Below are positions 17,865-27,853 of a stretch of DNA of 64,000 nucleotides, piece by piece (the stretch's first letter is position 1; each line of letters opens with the position of its first letter). Under the pieces are notes generated by a model. The model worked only from the letters and a program-made list of their open reading frames with translations. It was not told the DNA's origin and did no database searches. The position numbers and the translations under genes are program-made. The stretch spans positions 1 through 64,000 of the forward strand of contig NZ_BAMP01000013.1 of assembly GCF_000615975.1 (NCBI RefSeq). The letters are read 5' to 3'. Source of the stretch: Nitratireductor aquibiodomus NL21 = JCM 21793. GTDB taxonomy: Bacteria; Pseudomonadota; Alphaproteobacteria; Rhizobiales; Rhizobiaceae.

Positions 17865-19322
17865 ATGCTTCAGAAGACCAGTCATTTCATGCGCCAGGCC
17901 AATTTCATCGACGGAGCCTGGGTCGAGGCGGATTCGGGGCAGACCATCGATGTCGTCAATCCGGCCAACGGCCAGAAGATCGGCACCGTGCCACGCGCGG
18001 GCACGGCTGAAACCCGCCGCGCGATCGAAGCGGCCGAAACCGCGTTCCACTCCTGGAAGAAGACATCTGCCGACCACCGCGCAAAACTTCTGCGCAGGCT
18101 CCACGATGTGATCATGGACAATCAGGATGCGCTCGCCGAGCTTCTGGTGATGGAGCAGGGCAAGTCCTTTGCCGAGGCGAAGGGCGAAGTGGGCATGTCG
18201 GCGGCCTACATTCTCTGGTATGCGGAAGAAGGTCGCAGGGTCTATGGCGATGTGGTGCCGTCGCCCTGGGCGGACCGCCGCATTCTGGTGACCAAGGAAC
18301 CGGTCGGCGTCATTGGCGCGATCACGCCGTGGAATTTTCCCTCCTCAATGCTGGCACGCAAGCTTGGCCCGGCACTTGCCTCAGGCTGCACGGCGATTGC
18401 CAAACCGGCGTCGCAGACGCCCTATTCCGGGCTCGCCTGGGGTGTTATGTGCGAAGAGGCCGGATTTCCGAAAGGCGTGGTGAACATCCTGACCGGCTCG
18501 GCCTCCGAGATCGGCGACGAGCTCTGCGAAAATCCGCTGGTGCGCAAGATCACCTTCACCGGCTCCACCGAAATCGGCAAGCTTCTGATCCAAAAGACCG
18601 CGGGCACGGTGAAGAAGGTTTCGATGGAACTGGGCGGCAATGCGCCGTTCATCGTCTTTGACGACGCGGACCTGGACCGGGCGGTCGAGGGTGCCATGGC
18701 CGCAAAATACCGCAACTCCGGTCAGACCTGTGTCTGCACCAACCGCTTTTTCGTGCAGGCCGGCATCTATGACAGGTTTGTGGAGAAGCTTTCGGCGGCG
18801 GCCGAAAAGCTGAAGGTGGGATCCGGTCTCGAGGACGGGACCCAGCAGGGACCGCTGATCGACGAGAAGGCGGTCGAGAAGGTGGAGGAACTGATCGCCG
18901 ACGCTACGGAGAAGGGCGGCAGGGTGACAGCCGGCGGCGCGCGCCATGCGCTGGGCGGCTCGTTCTTCCAGCCCACCGTGATCTCCAACGCCACGCCCGA
19001 CATGCGCTTCATGCAGGAAGAGATTTTCGGCCCGGTGGCACCGGTGTTCCGCTTCGAGACGGAGGAAGAAGCGGTCAAGCTTGCCAATGACACAGTCTTC
19101 GGTCTCGCCTGTTATTTCTACACCGGCGATCTGGGCCGCGCCTTCCGCGTGATGGAGGGGCTGAAATACGGTCTCGTCGGGGTCAATGAAGGGATCATCA
19201 CCACGGTGGAAGCGCCGTTCGGCGGTCTCAAAGAATCGGGCCTTGGCAAGGAAGGCGGTCACCAGGGCATCGAAGACTATCTCGACACCAAATATGTCTG
19301 CATTGGCGGGCTGGGGCTCTAG
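17865..19322 (+). CDS. gabD: NAD(P)-dependent succinate-semialdehyde dehydrogenase
   Basis: A 485-residue aldehyde dehydrogenase oxidising succinic semialdehyde to succinate in GABA breakdown. It has the Rossmann-type coenzyme site (TPWNFPSSMLARKLGPALA, FTGSTEIGKLL), the general-base Glu in SMELGGNAPF (about 255) and the nucleophile Cys in NSGQTCVCTNRFF (about 289), where the second Cys gives the CVC arrangement typical of GabD. A good ribosome-binding site (GGAGAAG) precedes ATG 17865. A terminator follows. The window also holds a second, ectoine-linked paralogue at 38887-40371. Confidence 0.92.
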   Translation: MLQKTSHFMRQANFIDGAWVEADSGQTIDVVNPANGQKIGTVPRAGTAETRRAIEAAETAFHSWKKTSADHRAKLLRRLHDVIMDNQDALAELLVMEQGKSFAEAKGEVGMSAAYILWYAEEGRRVYGDVVPSPWADRRILVTKEPVGVIGAITPWNFPSSMLARKLGPALASGCTAIAKPASQTPYSGLAWGVMCEEAGFPKGVVNILTGSASEIGDELCENPLVRKITFTGSTEIGKLLIQKTAGTVKKVSMELGGNAPFIVFDDADLDRAVEGAMAAKYRNSGQTCVCTNRFFVQAGIYDRFVEKLSAAAEKLKVGSGLEDGTQQGPLIDEKAVEKVEELIADATEKGGRVTAGGARHALGGSFFQPTVISNATPDMRFMQEEIFGPVAPVFRFETEEEAVKLANDTVFGLACYFYTGDLGRAFRVMEGLKYGLVGVNEGIITTVEAPFGGLKESGLGKEGGHQGIEDYLDTKYVCIGGLGL

Positions 19323-19347
19323 GCACCCGAGCCAGGGTCAAGTGGGG

Positions 19348-19377
19348 AAACCGGCGTCGATGCGCCGGTTTTTCTTT
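19348..19377 (+). terminator. Rho-independent terminator after gabD
   Basis: Arms AAACCGGCG (19348-19356) and CGCCGGTTT (19363-19371) enclose a six-base loop and are followed by TTCTTTG, a T-rich tail. It lies 26 bp past the gabD stop and 99 bp before the next gene. Confidence 0.85.
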
Positions 19378-19475
19378 GTCTTTTCCGGCGCCTTTTCCAG
19401 ATTGCGACAGAGTAACTATGGAACAGGAGCGGGGCTGCGGGTTAAGTAGGGCATCTGCCGAGTCGGAGGGAGCAC

Positions 19476-19931
19476 ATGCCGCCACAGCGTGTTAACGGAA
19501 CAAGGCGCTTCATGCTTGCGGGTCTGGGCCTGCTCGCGGCGGCCATCGCGATTTATGCCGCCTACCGTCTCTTCACCCCGCCCGCACCCGAGATCGACAT
19601 CGCCTATAACACGGTGAGCAGGGACGGGCTCTATCAGGTCATGTTCGAGACCGACGCACAGCCCGTACCGGTAAACGAGACCCACGAGTGGGTGGTGACG
19701 GTCACCACGCCCGATGGCGCGCCCGTGACGGATGCTTCGATAGCCGTCGATGGCGGCATGCCGGCCCACGGGCACGGCCTGCCGACCGAGCCGCAGGCAG
19801 CCGAAAACCTGGGAGAAGGGCGTTACCGGGTGGAGGGCATGCGCTTCAATATGGGCGGGCACTGGGAAATCCGCATCGGGATATCGGCCGATCCGGGGCT
19901 CGATGAGGCGGTCTTCAATCTGGATCTGTGA
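19476..19931 (+). CDS. FixH/YtkA-like membrane-anchored periplasmic protein
   Basis: A 151-residue protein with one N-terminal membrane helix (FMLAGLGLLAAAIAIYAAYRLF, about 12-33) and a periplasmic beta-sandwich. Its core (HEWVVTVTTPDGAPV, then GGMPAHGHGLPTEP, then VEGMRFNMGGHWEI) is the YtkA/FixH-type pattern with several His and Met residues that could bind copper. It is followed at 1 bp by a MauG-like di-heme lipoprotein and surely co-transcribed with it, suggesting that both act in the same periplasmic redox or metal-handling process. FixH proper belongs with fixG/fixI/fixS, which are not here. Confidence 0.7.
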   Translation: MPPQRVNGTRRFMLAGLGLLAAAIAIYAAYRLFTPPAPEIDIAYNTVSRDGLYQVMFETDAQPVPVNETHEWVVTVTTPDGAPVTDASIAVDGGMPAHGHGLPTEPQAAENLGEGRYRVEGMRFNMGGHWEIRIGISADPGLDEAVFNLDL

Positions 19932-19932
19932 C

Positions 19933-21150
19933 ATGAAGACGGCGCGCCGCCATGCTGCAATCGGCGCGCTGTGCGGTCTTCTTGCGTTGTCCGCCTGCGA
20001 TTCCGGTGCACTGAGCGAAGATGAGAGGGCGAAGATCGCGTCTCTCTCGATTGATGCGCTGGGGCCCGTGCCACCTTCACCAGGAAATCGCTTTGCGGAT
20101 GATCCGCGGGCGGCGGATTTCGGCAGACGGCTCTTTTTCGATGAGGGGCTTAGCGGCACTGGAACCGTCTCCTGTGCCACATGCCACAACCCCGACCGGC
20201 AGTTTCAGGACGGTCTTCCGCGCGGTGTCGGGGTTGCAGAAACAGACCGGCGCACAATGCCGCTTGCGGGCGCCGCGTGGAACATCTGGCAATTCTGGGA
20301 CGGGCGGCGCGACAGCCTCTGGGCGCAGGCGCTCACACCTCTGGAGGACCAGCGAGAGCATGCCGGCAACCGCACCGCATATGCGCGCTACATCGCCGAG
20401 GCCTACGCCGGAACCTATGAGGAGATTTTCGGCCCCCTGCCGGACCTTTCGCAAGCTCCCGAAAACGCCAGCCCGCTTGGAACAGAGACCGAGCGCGCAG
20501 ACTGGTCTGCAATGGCGCCGGAGCAACGAGAAGCGGTCAACCGGGTGTTTGCCGATATCGGCAAGGCGATTGCTGCGTTTGAACGCACGCTGGCACCGCC
20601 CGAAACCCGCTTCGACCGTTTTGCGCGGGCGATGGCGGCAGGGCAGCAGCCGGCCGGGAATGCAGCCTTTTCTGATCTGGAACTCGAGGGGCTGCGGCTC
20701 TTCATCGGCAAGGCCAATTGCCTTGAATGCCATAACGGGCCGCGTTTAACGGACGATCATTTCCACAATACGGGCGTGCCACCTGCTGAGGGGCTGCCGG
20801 AGGATCTGGGGCGTGCCACGGGCATCGCCACCGTGCAGTCCGACCCTTTCAACTGCCTGGGACGCCATAGCGATGCAACGCCCGAGGCCTGCGAAGCCCT
20901 GCGTTTCATGAAGCGCGACGCGACCGCGATGGAGCGGGCCTACAAGACGCCTTCGCTGCGCGGCGTGGCGGGACGCCCGCCCTACATGCATGCCGGCCAG
21001 ATTGCTTCGCTCGAAGCGGTGATCGACCACTACAGCAGCGCACCCGACGCAGTGTCGGGTCAAAGCGAGATTCGCGGCGTGGTGTTCACCGATCGCGGGC
21101 GGCAGGCGCTCATCGCCTTTCTGAAGACGCTGGACCCTAGCGGTCCTTGA
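19933..21150 (+). CDS. Di-heme cytochrome c peroxidase/MauG-like lipoprotein
   Basis: A 405-residue exported protein. The lipobox LLALSAC (Cys near 20) marks a lipoprotein. Two c-type haem sites are present: CATCH (about residue 76) and CLECH (about 265), with later Met and His candidates as axial ligands (YMHAGQ). Landmarks of the family include GRRLFFDEGLSGTGTVSCATCH, WDGRRDSLWAQALTPLEDQREHAG and TPSLRGVAGRPPYMHAG. Family members are peroxide reductases or MauG-like protein-modifying enzymes. The start ATG at 19933 lies 1 bp past the FixH-like gene. Its 3' end overlaps the convergent putR by 14 bp. Confidence 0.85.
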   Translation: MKTARRHAAIGALCGLLALSACDSGALSEDERAKIASLSIDALGPVPPSPGNRFADDPRAADFGRRLFFDEGLSGTGTVSCATCHNPDRQFQDGLPRGVGVAETDRRTMPLAGAAWNIWQFWDGRRDSLWAQALTPLEDQREHAGNRTAYARYIAEAYAGTYEEIFGPLPDLSQAPENASPLGTETERADWSAMAPEQREAVNRVFADIGKAIAAFERTLAPPETRFDRFARAMAAGQQPAGNAAFSDLELEGLRLFIGKANCLECHNGPRLTDDHFHNTGVPPAEGLPEDLGRATGIATVQSDPFNCLGRHSDATPEACEALRFMKRDATAMERAYKTPSLRGVAGRPPYMHAGQIASLEAVIDHYSSAPDAVSGQSEIRGVVFTDRGRQALIAFLKTLDPSGP

Positions 21151-21589
21151 CCGTTTCCATCGTCACGAATGTCGAGGTGCGGGCGACATGGGGCAGGGCG
21201 GAGATGCGTTCGCCGAGCACCTTTCGATAGCTTGAAATGTCGCGGGTCCGCACCTTGAGCAGATAGTCGAAGCCGGCGGCTGTCATGTGACACTGCTCGA
21301 TCTCGGGCACGGCAAGCACCGCCTTGTTGAAGGCGGCAAGCGCGGATGAACGTGTGTCTTCAAGCTCCACCTGAACGAAGGCGATGTGACCTTCGCCGAT
21401 GCGCGCGCGATCGATGATGGCGGAATAGCCGCGAATATAGCCTTCCTTCTCGAGACGCCGCAGCCGCGCCTGAACCGGCGTCTTGGAGAGGCCCACCCGG
21501 CGTGCGAGCTCGGCGATGGAAAGCCGGCCATCCTTGGTCAGGGCGTCCAGGATATTGCGGTCGATGCGGTCCACACGTTCTGTCACCAT
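21137..21589 (-). CDS. putR: Lrp/AsnC family proline-responsive activator PutR
   Basis: A 150-residue regulator with an N-terminal HTH (DGRLSIAELARRVGLSKTPVQARLRRLEKEGYI) and a C-terminal RAM/Lrp ligand domain (FVQVELEDTRSSALAAF, then GFDYLLKVRTRDISSY). I choose MVTERVDRIDRN at 21589; the frame is open 22 codons further but that extension is unlike the family. It is divergent from putA across 160 bp, the arrangement in which alphaproteobacterial PutR activates putA in response to proline. This fits the fact that this PutA has no N-terminal DNA-binding domain of its own. Confidence 0.9.
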   Translation of the reverse strand: MVTERVDRIDRNILDALTKDGRLSIAELARRVGLSKTPVQARLRRLEKEGYIRGYSAIIDRARIGEGHIAFVQVELEDTRSSALAAFNKAVLAVPEIEQCHMTAAGFDYLLKVRTRDISSYRKVLGERISALPHVARTSTFVTMETVKDR

Positions 21590-21749
21590 GTAGGATGGGC
21601 CTTTCTGGAGCTGATTTTGCCAGAGAAGATAGTCCATATGAACTGGAATGCGCAAGCAATTAGCCCGATCGACCGAACTCGCTGTGCTATGATCGGCTCA
21701 AATGCGGTGACGGGAGCGCCGCGCAAGCCATTCCATATTTGAGGACGTC

Positions 21750-24700
21750 ATGCAGAAGAATGCGCCGGAAAAACTGCGAGAGGACATCAGGGCTCACTAT
21801 CTGGCCGATGAGGCGGAGGCGTTGCAGCGGCTGATCGCCCTGGCCGACCTGTCGAGCGAAGACAGAGGCCGGATCTCGGCCAACGCCGCCGATCTGGTGC
21901 GGGCGGTGCGTTCTTCGAGCGACATGCACATGATGGAGGCATTTCTTTCCGAATACGGTCTCTCGACGCAGGAAGGCGTGGCGCTGATGTGTCTGGCCGA
22001 GGCGCTGTTGCGCGTGCCGGACGCAGAGACGATGGACGATTTGATCCGCGACAAGATCGCGCCGCATGACTGGTCCGCACATTCGGGCGAATCCGCTTCG
22101 ATTTTCGTCAACGCATCCACCTGGGCGTTGATGCTCACGGGGCGGGTGCTCGACGATGAAGGTGAGGGGGTGGAAGCGGTCCTGCGCGGCCTCGTGCGGC
22201 GCATGGGCGAACCCGTGATCCGGACGGCCGTATCGCGCGCCATGCGCGAAATGGGCGAGCAGTTCGTGCTCGGGCGCACCATTGAGGAAGCGATGAAGCG
22301 CGGCCGCTCCATGGTGGAGAAGGGATATACATATTCCTATGACATGCTGGGCGAGGCAGCCCGCACGGAAGTCGATGCGCTGCGCTATCACAAGGCCTAT
22401 GCGGATGCCATTGCCGCACTTAAGCGGTATTCCAACCGGGACGACATCCGGGAGAATCCGGGCATTTCCGTCAAGCTTTCCGCGCTTCACCCGCGCTATG
22501 AGGCGACGCAGAAGGCGCAGATGCTGCCGGTGATGATCGAGCGGCTGAAAAGCCTGGCCCTTGCAGCCCGCGACGCCCGCATGGGGCTGAACATCGACGC
22601 GGAGGAGGCGGATCGCCTCGACCTTTCGCTCGACGTCATCGAAGCGGTGCTGGCGGACGAAGAGCTTGCCGGCTGGGACGGGTTCGGCGTCGTGGTACAG
22701 GCTTATGGCCCGCGCGCGCCCTTCGTGCTGGACTGGCTCTACGAACTTGCAGAACGGCTTGACCGACGCATCATGGTGCGCCTTGTGAAAGGTGCTTACT
22801 GGGATACGGAAATCAAGCGCGCCCAGGTGATGGGGCTCGACGGCTTCCCCGTCTTCACGCGCAAGGTGAACACGGATGTCAGCTATGTTGCCTGCGCCCG
22901 CAAACTGCTTGGCATGACGGATCGCATCTATCCGCAATTCGCGACCCACAATGCGCACACGGCAGCCGCGATCCTCGCCATGGCAACGGACAAGACCCGG
23001 TTCGAGTTCCAGCGCCTGCATGGCATGGGCGAAGCGCTGCACGAAACCGTACGCAAGCGCGAAAACACACGCTGTCGCATCTATGCGCCGGTCGGCGCAC
23101 ATCAGGATCTGCTCGCCTATTTGGTGCGGCGGCTTCTGGAGAACGGCGCGAACTCCTCTTTCGTGCACCAGATCGTCGATGAGGATGTCAGCGCGGAAGA
23201 AATCGCTGCCGACCCTTTTGCAGCCATCGAGGCGAACGGCAAAGCCGCCAACCCGGCCATTGAACGCCCCTCGGAGATTTTCGGGCTTTCCAGAAAGAAC
23301 GCCCGGGGCTGGGACATTACGGACCCCGTGACCATGGCCGAGCTCAATGCGGCCCGCGCGCCCTTTGCCGCGCCGCATGAATGGGAAGCCATCTCCATCA
23401 CGCCGGCAAAGGGAGATGGCGAAAGGCGCGAGGTGGTCAATCCGGCGCGGCTGTCGGAGACCGTTGGCAGGGTACGCGATGCCACGCGGGAGCAGGCGGA
23501 CGCGGCTGTGGATATTGCGCTCGGGGCACAGCCCGGCTGGGCGGAGACGCCGGTTGGAGAGCGCGGCGACATCCTGCGGCGGATTGCCGATCTCTACGAG
23601 GCGCACGCTGCGGAGTTTTTCGCGCTTGCCACGCGCGAGGCCGGGAAGTCGCTTTCAGACGGCATTGCCGAAGTGCGCGAAGCGGTCGACTTCCTGCGCT
23701 ATTATGCCCGCGAGGCGCAGCATGTGGAGAGGGAAACGCAGGCACGCGGCGTCATCGTTTGTATTTCGCCGTGGAACTTTCCGCTCGCCATTTTCACCGG
23801 CCAGATCGCAGCTGCACTTGTGACCGGCAACGCCGTTATTGCCAAGCCGGCCGAGCAGACTTCGCTGATCGCCGCCCGCGCCGTGACGATGATGCATGAG
23901 GCGGGCGTGCCGGCCGATGTGCTGCAGCTTCTGATCGGCGATGGCCCGACGGTGGGCGGTCCGCTGACGGCTGACCCCCGGATCGCCGGCGTGTGTTTCA
24001 CCGGTTCGACCGAAGTGGCGCGGCTGATCGAGCGCCAGCTTGCCGACAATGCCGGTCCGGGCGCAATGCTGATTGCCGAAACGGGCGGGCTTAACGCGAT
24101 GATCGTCGATTCCACGGCACTGCCCGAGCAGGCGGTGCGCGATGTCGTGGCCTCGGCCTTCCAGAGCGCCGGCCAGCGCTGCTCGGCCCTGCGCATGCTC
24201 TATGTGCAGAAGGATGTGGAGCATCGGGTGATCGAGATGTTGAAGGGGGCTATGCAGCGCTCAGCATTGGCGATCCATGGGAGGTTTCGACTGACGTCGG
24301 CCCGGTGATCGACGGTGAGGCACTCGACACGATCGGCAGCTATGCACAGCAGATGTCGGACAAGGGGCGCCGGATCGCGGCACTCGATGTGCCGGATGGC
24401 GGGCGATTCGTGGCGCCATCCGCCTTCAAAGTGTCCGGGATCGGCGAACTGGAGCGCGAAATCTTTGGCCCGATCCTCCATGTGGCGACATTCGAGGCGG
24501 ATGACATAGACATGGTCATTTCCGATGTTAACGCAAAGGGTTATGGCCTGACCTTCGGGCTTCACACGCGCATCGATGCCCGCGCACAGCACGTGATCGA
24601 TAGGGTGCATGCCGGCAATATCTACGTGAACCGAAATCAGATCGGCGCTGTTGTCGGCTCGCAGCCCTTCGGCGGCGAGGGGCTTTCGGGAACGGGGCCC

Positions 24701-25362
24701 AAGGCCGGCGGCCCGCACTATCTGCGCCGCTTCCGGCGTGGTGCGGAGATCGCGCAGGTAGCGCCGTCAGGTCCCGAGCTTGCCGCCGATGCGGTGAGCC
24801 GTCTCCTGCCTGCGATGGATGCAAAGTGGACAGCGCGTGCAGACAGGCTCCCGGTCCTGCGGAAGCTCCTGCGTGGCAGGGCACAGGAAGCGATGGCAGC
24901 CTCGGCGGCGCTGGATCAGGGGCCACTCGATCTGCCGGGACCGACTGGCGAGGCCAACACACTGATGCTGACGCCGCGCGGCCGCGCGCTCTGTCTGGGC
25001 GCTGATGAAGAAGTCCTTCTGGCGCAGGTCGTGCAGGCACTGTCAGCCGGAAACGCGGTGCTCGCAGTGCATCCGGAAGCGCGCCGCATTCTCAGGCCGC
25101 TGCTCGGGCAGGGGCTTCCGCTGGAGGCAGCCGATGGCACCGTGCTCCGGAGACACTCGGCGCTCCTGGCATCGATCTGGTGGCCGCCTGTGGCGGGGAA
25201 GAATGGCTGCGAGACCTGCGCCGGGCGCTTGCCGGGCGCGAGGGGGCGATTGTCCCGCTGATCGTCGAGCCGATCTACCCGGCTGCCTTTGCCCATGAAC
25301 GCGCCATCTGTGTCGACACGACGGCAGCAGGCGGCAATGCGAGCCTTTTGGCTTCGGTTTAG
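21750..25362 (+). CDS. putA: Bifunctional proline dehydrogenase / P5C dehydrogenase PutA, frame broken twice
   Basis: Oxidises proline to glutamate in two steps at the membrane face. The FAD-dependent proline dehydrogenase barrel spans about residues 130-470 (KGYTYSYDMLGEAART, then VRLVKGAYWDTEIKRAQ). The P5C dehydrogenase spans about 530-1000 (SPWNFPLAIFTGQIAAAL, nucleophile Cys in SAGQRCSALRMLY). There is no ribbon-helix-helix domain at the N-terminus. Two single-base losses break the frame: GG to G near 24254 (ATGGCAGCGCTC expected) and CCC to CC near 25147. The C-terminal lobe then continues to GGNASLLASV at 25362. Repaired length is 1204 residues. GAGGACGTC precedes ATG. Confidence 0.94.
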
Positions 25363-25414
25363 GTTGAAATCCTCCACCGCACAGCCCGATGGCTGCGCGG
25401 ACGGTCTGGCGCGA

Positions 25415-26321
25415 TCAACGGCGGAAGGCCAGCGGAACGGTAAAACCCCAGCTCGAACGACCGGCTTCATCCGGAATTCGTGGGAAGGGCGCTGCACGGC
25501 GAACCGTCTCGAGGGCGGCCTGGTCGAGGACACTAGAGCCGGAACTGCGTACAATGCGGATATGCCGCTCACGGAACCGTTCCGCGCGACCGTGAAGCGT
25601 ACGCGGACCTCGCCCTTGAGCCGCTGGCGTTTTGCCGCGCTCGGATAGCGCAGCGAGCGCCGCAGTTTCGAGACGACCTTGCAGGATAGTTGGAGACGCG
25701 CGCATTGCCGCTTTTTGTGGCGCGCGCGACCTGCCGGCCCTTGGAGGCCTGACCGGCATTCTGCTTTCCGGAGGTTGTTCCGCGGCGCGCGTCCTGTGTG
25801 TCGCGGCCCTTTGAGCCGGCGTTGCGCTTTTTGGGCGGTGCCTTTTTGGTCCTCTGGACCTGCTTCTTCTCGACCTTTGGCTTGGGCGGCGGTGTGTAGG
25901 CGGGGCGGGGCGTTGGAACCGGCGCTTCCGAGAGCGCTGCCACGATCTGCGCGTTCTCGACCGGCTCGATAGCCTCTGCTGTCTCTGCCTCCGTCACCTC
26001 GGTAACGGGTTGCTCTGCCTCCAGGACCGGGGTCGGGGCTTCATCAACCACGGTTTCGACCGGTGCCTCGGGGGGCACCTCGCTTGCCGTTTCGGGCTGA
26101 ACCGGCTCTGTCTCCGGCTGCGTTTCCGGCACGACTTCCTCGGTCGTTTCACCGGCGGCGACCATATCGGCAAAGGCGTTGCCGGCGATCGCGATTTCCG
26201 TCGAGCCGCCACCGGCGATCTCGACATCTGTCGGGCGGCTCATCACATAGACCGCCGCACCCGCGTGCAGGCTTAACGATACGGCGAGCGCTACGGCCCA
26301 TTTCCAGGCGCGCATTTTCAT
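25415..26321 (-). CDS. tonB: Energy transducer TonB, frame broken twice
   Basis: Couples the proton-driven ExbB/ExbD motor to outer-membrane receptors. The N-terminal anchor is MKMRAWKWAVALAVSLSLHAGAAVYV, with the conserved Ser/His face. Next comes a Glu/Pro/Val-rich periplasmic spacer (about 45-150), then a basic Lys/Arg-rich stretch. The C-terminal TonB domain (VSKLRRSLRYP, then RIVRSSGSSVLDQAALETV and ending FTVPLAFRR) is recovered only by restoring one G near 25677 and one near 25565, both GGG read as GG. Repaired length is 302 residues. Its start overlaps the exbD stop by 4 bp. Last gene of the haem uptake operon. Confidence 0.9.
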
Positions 26322-26728
26322 TCTGCCGTACGTTCCGTGATGATGCTGATCCTGCTGGCACCGGCTGCCTTGAGGGCGCCGACGATGTCGACGAGTTTGG
26401 CGGCCGGCAGGTCGCGGTCTGCTGCCACCTTGATCTCGAGTTGTCTTGCAGCCTCTTCACCAAGGGTTTCTGCACGCGCGAGCATGAAACCCTGCGCATC
26501 TGTCGCCGTACCGCGCAGGCGCATCTCACCCTCTTCGGTGACGAACAGCGCATTCGGCGGTTCCGACGGATTGGCCTCGACGGTGGAGATCAGGCTGACA
26601 TCATTGTCGAGCGGCGGGGTCAGCGTGCCGGCAACGAGGAAAAAGATCAGCATCAGGAACACGATGTTGATCAGTGCGATCGTGCTTTCCCGCTGGCGGG
26701 GCTGCTTGGGACGGGCAAGGCGGAGCAT
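26318..26728 (-). CDS. exbD: ExbD/TolR family protein (second copy)
   Basis: Stator-motor subunit of 136 residues with a short cytoplasmic tail, one membrane helix (ALINIVFLMLIFFLVAGTL, about 18-36) and a periplasmic domain. Unlike the neighbouring copy, the usual Asp at the start of the helix is replaced by Asn here (LINIVF against LIDVIF). That residue carries the proton in ExbD, so this copy may be structural or specialised. GAGG lies upstream of the ATG. It is 5 bp after the first exbD and overlaps tonB. Confidence 0.85.
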   Translation of the reverse strand: MLRLARPKQPRQRESTIALINIVFLMLIFFLVAGTLTPPLDNDVSLISTVEANPSEPPNALFVTEEGEMRLRGTATDAQGFMLARAETLGEEAARQLEIKVAADRDLPAAKLVDIVGALKAAGASRISIITERTAE

Positions 26729-26733
26729 GGGGA

Positions 26734-27123
26734 TTACCTCGCGACGGAAAGGTTGAGTTCGGTGTTGCGACGAATGTTCTCCACCGCCTCGACCAGCTGT
26801 TGGGATGTAAGCTCGCCGCGCACCAGGAGAACGGCGGTTTCTGCGCCGGCTTCCTTCAGGCGTGCGAGTTCGACGATGGCTGCCTCTTCGGCGAGCGTCT
26901 GGCCATTGACGCGCCAGCCCGCCGGATCATCGACGCGGATCAGCACGTCCGGCGGCTTGCCGCCGGCAGAGGCTGACGCCGGCCCGCCGGAAATCTCGAC
27001 CCTGGCGAAGCGGGTAAAGGTCGAGGTGAGCATGAAGAAGAGCAGCAGGAGGAAGATCACATCGATCAGTGATGTGAGCGACAGGGGCTTTCTCTTCCTG
27101 ACCGCAGCCGCGTCAATGCGCAT
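26734..27123 (-). CDS. exbD: ExbD/TolR family protein (first copy)
   Basis: A 129-residue ExbD subunit from ATG 27123 (MRIDAAAVRKRKPLSL), preceded by GGTGAGAG; a GTG three codons earlier is also open. It has a basic cytoplasmic tail, one helix with the proton-carrying Asp (SLTSLIDVIFLLLLFFMLTSTF) and the periplasmic peptidoglycan-binding-like domain. It overlaps the end of exbB by 11 bp, so translation is coupled. Confidence 0.9.
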   Translation of the reverse strand: MRIDAAAVRKRKPLSLTSLIDVIFLLLLFFMLTSTFTRFARVEISGGPASASAGGKPPDVLIRVDDPAGWRVNGQTLAEEAAIVELARLKEAGAETAVLLVRGELTSQQLVEAVENIRRNTELNLSVAR

Positions 27124-27820
27124 AGCTCTCACCTGTCACAAGCCGTGGCGCGCCGGAATCTGCCGACGTTGCCTGTTCTTCCGCTTTCTCGATCGACGCG
27201 TGCGACAGAACGGTTGCGGTCATCGTCTCGATGGCGACGCGCTCGTTTTCGATGCGTGTTTCGAACCATGTGAGAAGGAGAGAAACGGGCATGGCAACGG
27301 CAAGGCCGCAGGCCGTGGTCAGAAGTGCTACCCAGATGCCGCCGGCGAGCAGTGACGGATCCACTGAATTCCCGGCTTCCTGCAGCTTCTGGAAGGCTTC
27401 GATCATGCCAAGAACCGTGCCGAACAGGCCAAGCAGAGGGGCAACCTGGGCGATGGCGTCGAGCGCGCGAAACCCGCGTTGCAGATCGTGCAGGCGGCCA
27501 AGCGCCAGGCGGCTGACCTCGTCTTCCACGGCGCCTTTGTCGGCTTTTGCCGCGGCAAGCCGCATTGTGGTTGCGAGCGTTTCCTCCAGCGGCGAACGCG
27601 CATTGGCGAGCATCGAGCGTGCCTCGCCCTGGTTGTGGTGGAACCAGGCATGGAGCGCGCGGTTGGAACGCCCGTGCCGGCCGACCCGCTCGCGCTGAAA
27701 CTGCATGAATTTCAGAAGGATGAGCGCCAGAGCGAAGACCGACAGAACAAGCAGGATCGCAACGACGGGGCCGCCGAGCTTGAGAAAGGAGCCTATGGAA
27801 GAGATGACGCCGTCGAACAT
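27113..27820 (-). CDS. exbB: ExbB/TolQ/MotA family proton channel
   Basis: Inner-membrane motor subunit of 235 residues. It has an N-terminal periplasmic stub, a first helix (VVAILLVLSVFALALILLKF), a large cytoplasmic loop, and two further helices containing the family signature IAQVAPLLGLFGTVLGMIEAF and GGIWVALLTTACGLAVAMPVSLLL, with the conserved Thr residues lining the channel. It is in an operon with two exbD genes and tonB, and downstream of the haem receptor, so it powers haem uptake. Confidence 0.93.
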   Translation of the reverse strand: MFDGVISSIGSFLKLGGPVVAILLVLSVFALALILLKFMQFQRERVGRHGRSNRALHAWFHHNQGEARSMLANARSPLEETLATTMRLAAAKADKGAVEDEVSRLALGRLHDLQRGFRALDAIAQVAPLLGLFGTVLGMIEAFQKLQEAGNSVDPSLLAGGIWVALLTTACGLAVAMPVSLLLTWFETRIENERVAIETMTATVLSHASIEKAEEQATSADSGAPRLVTGESYAH

Positions 27821-27853
27821 GGGGGCATTCCTGTGGGGTTTGTTTTGTGAACG

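Noticed and set aside
21687-23606. Long open frame of 639 codons on the minus strand inside putA
   Set aside because: It lies wholly antisense to conserved proline dehydrogenase sequence and its translation is rich in His, Arg and Gln with no recognisable domain; long antisense frames are usual in GC-rich genomes.
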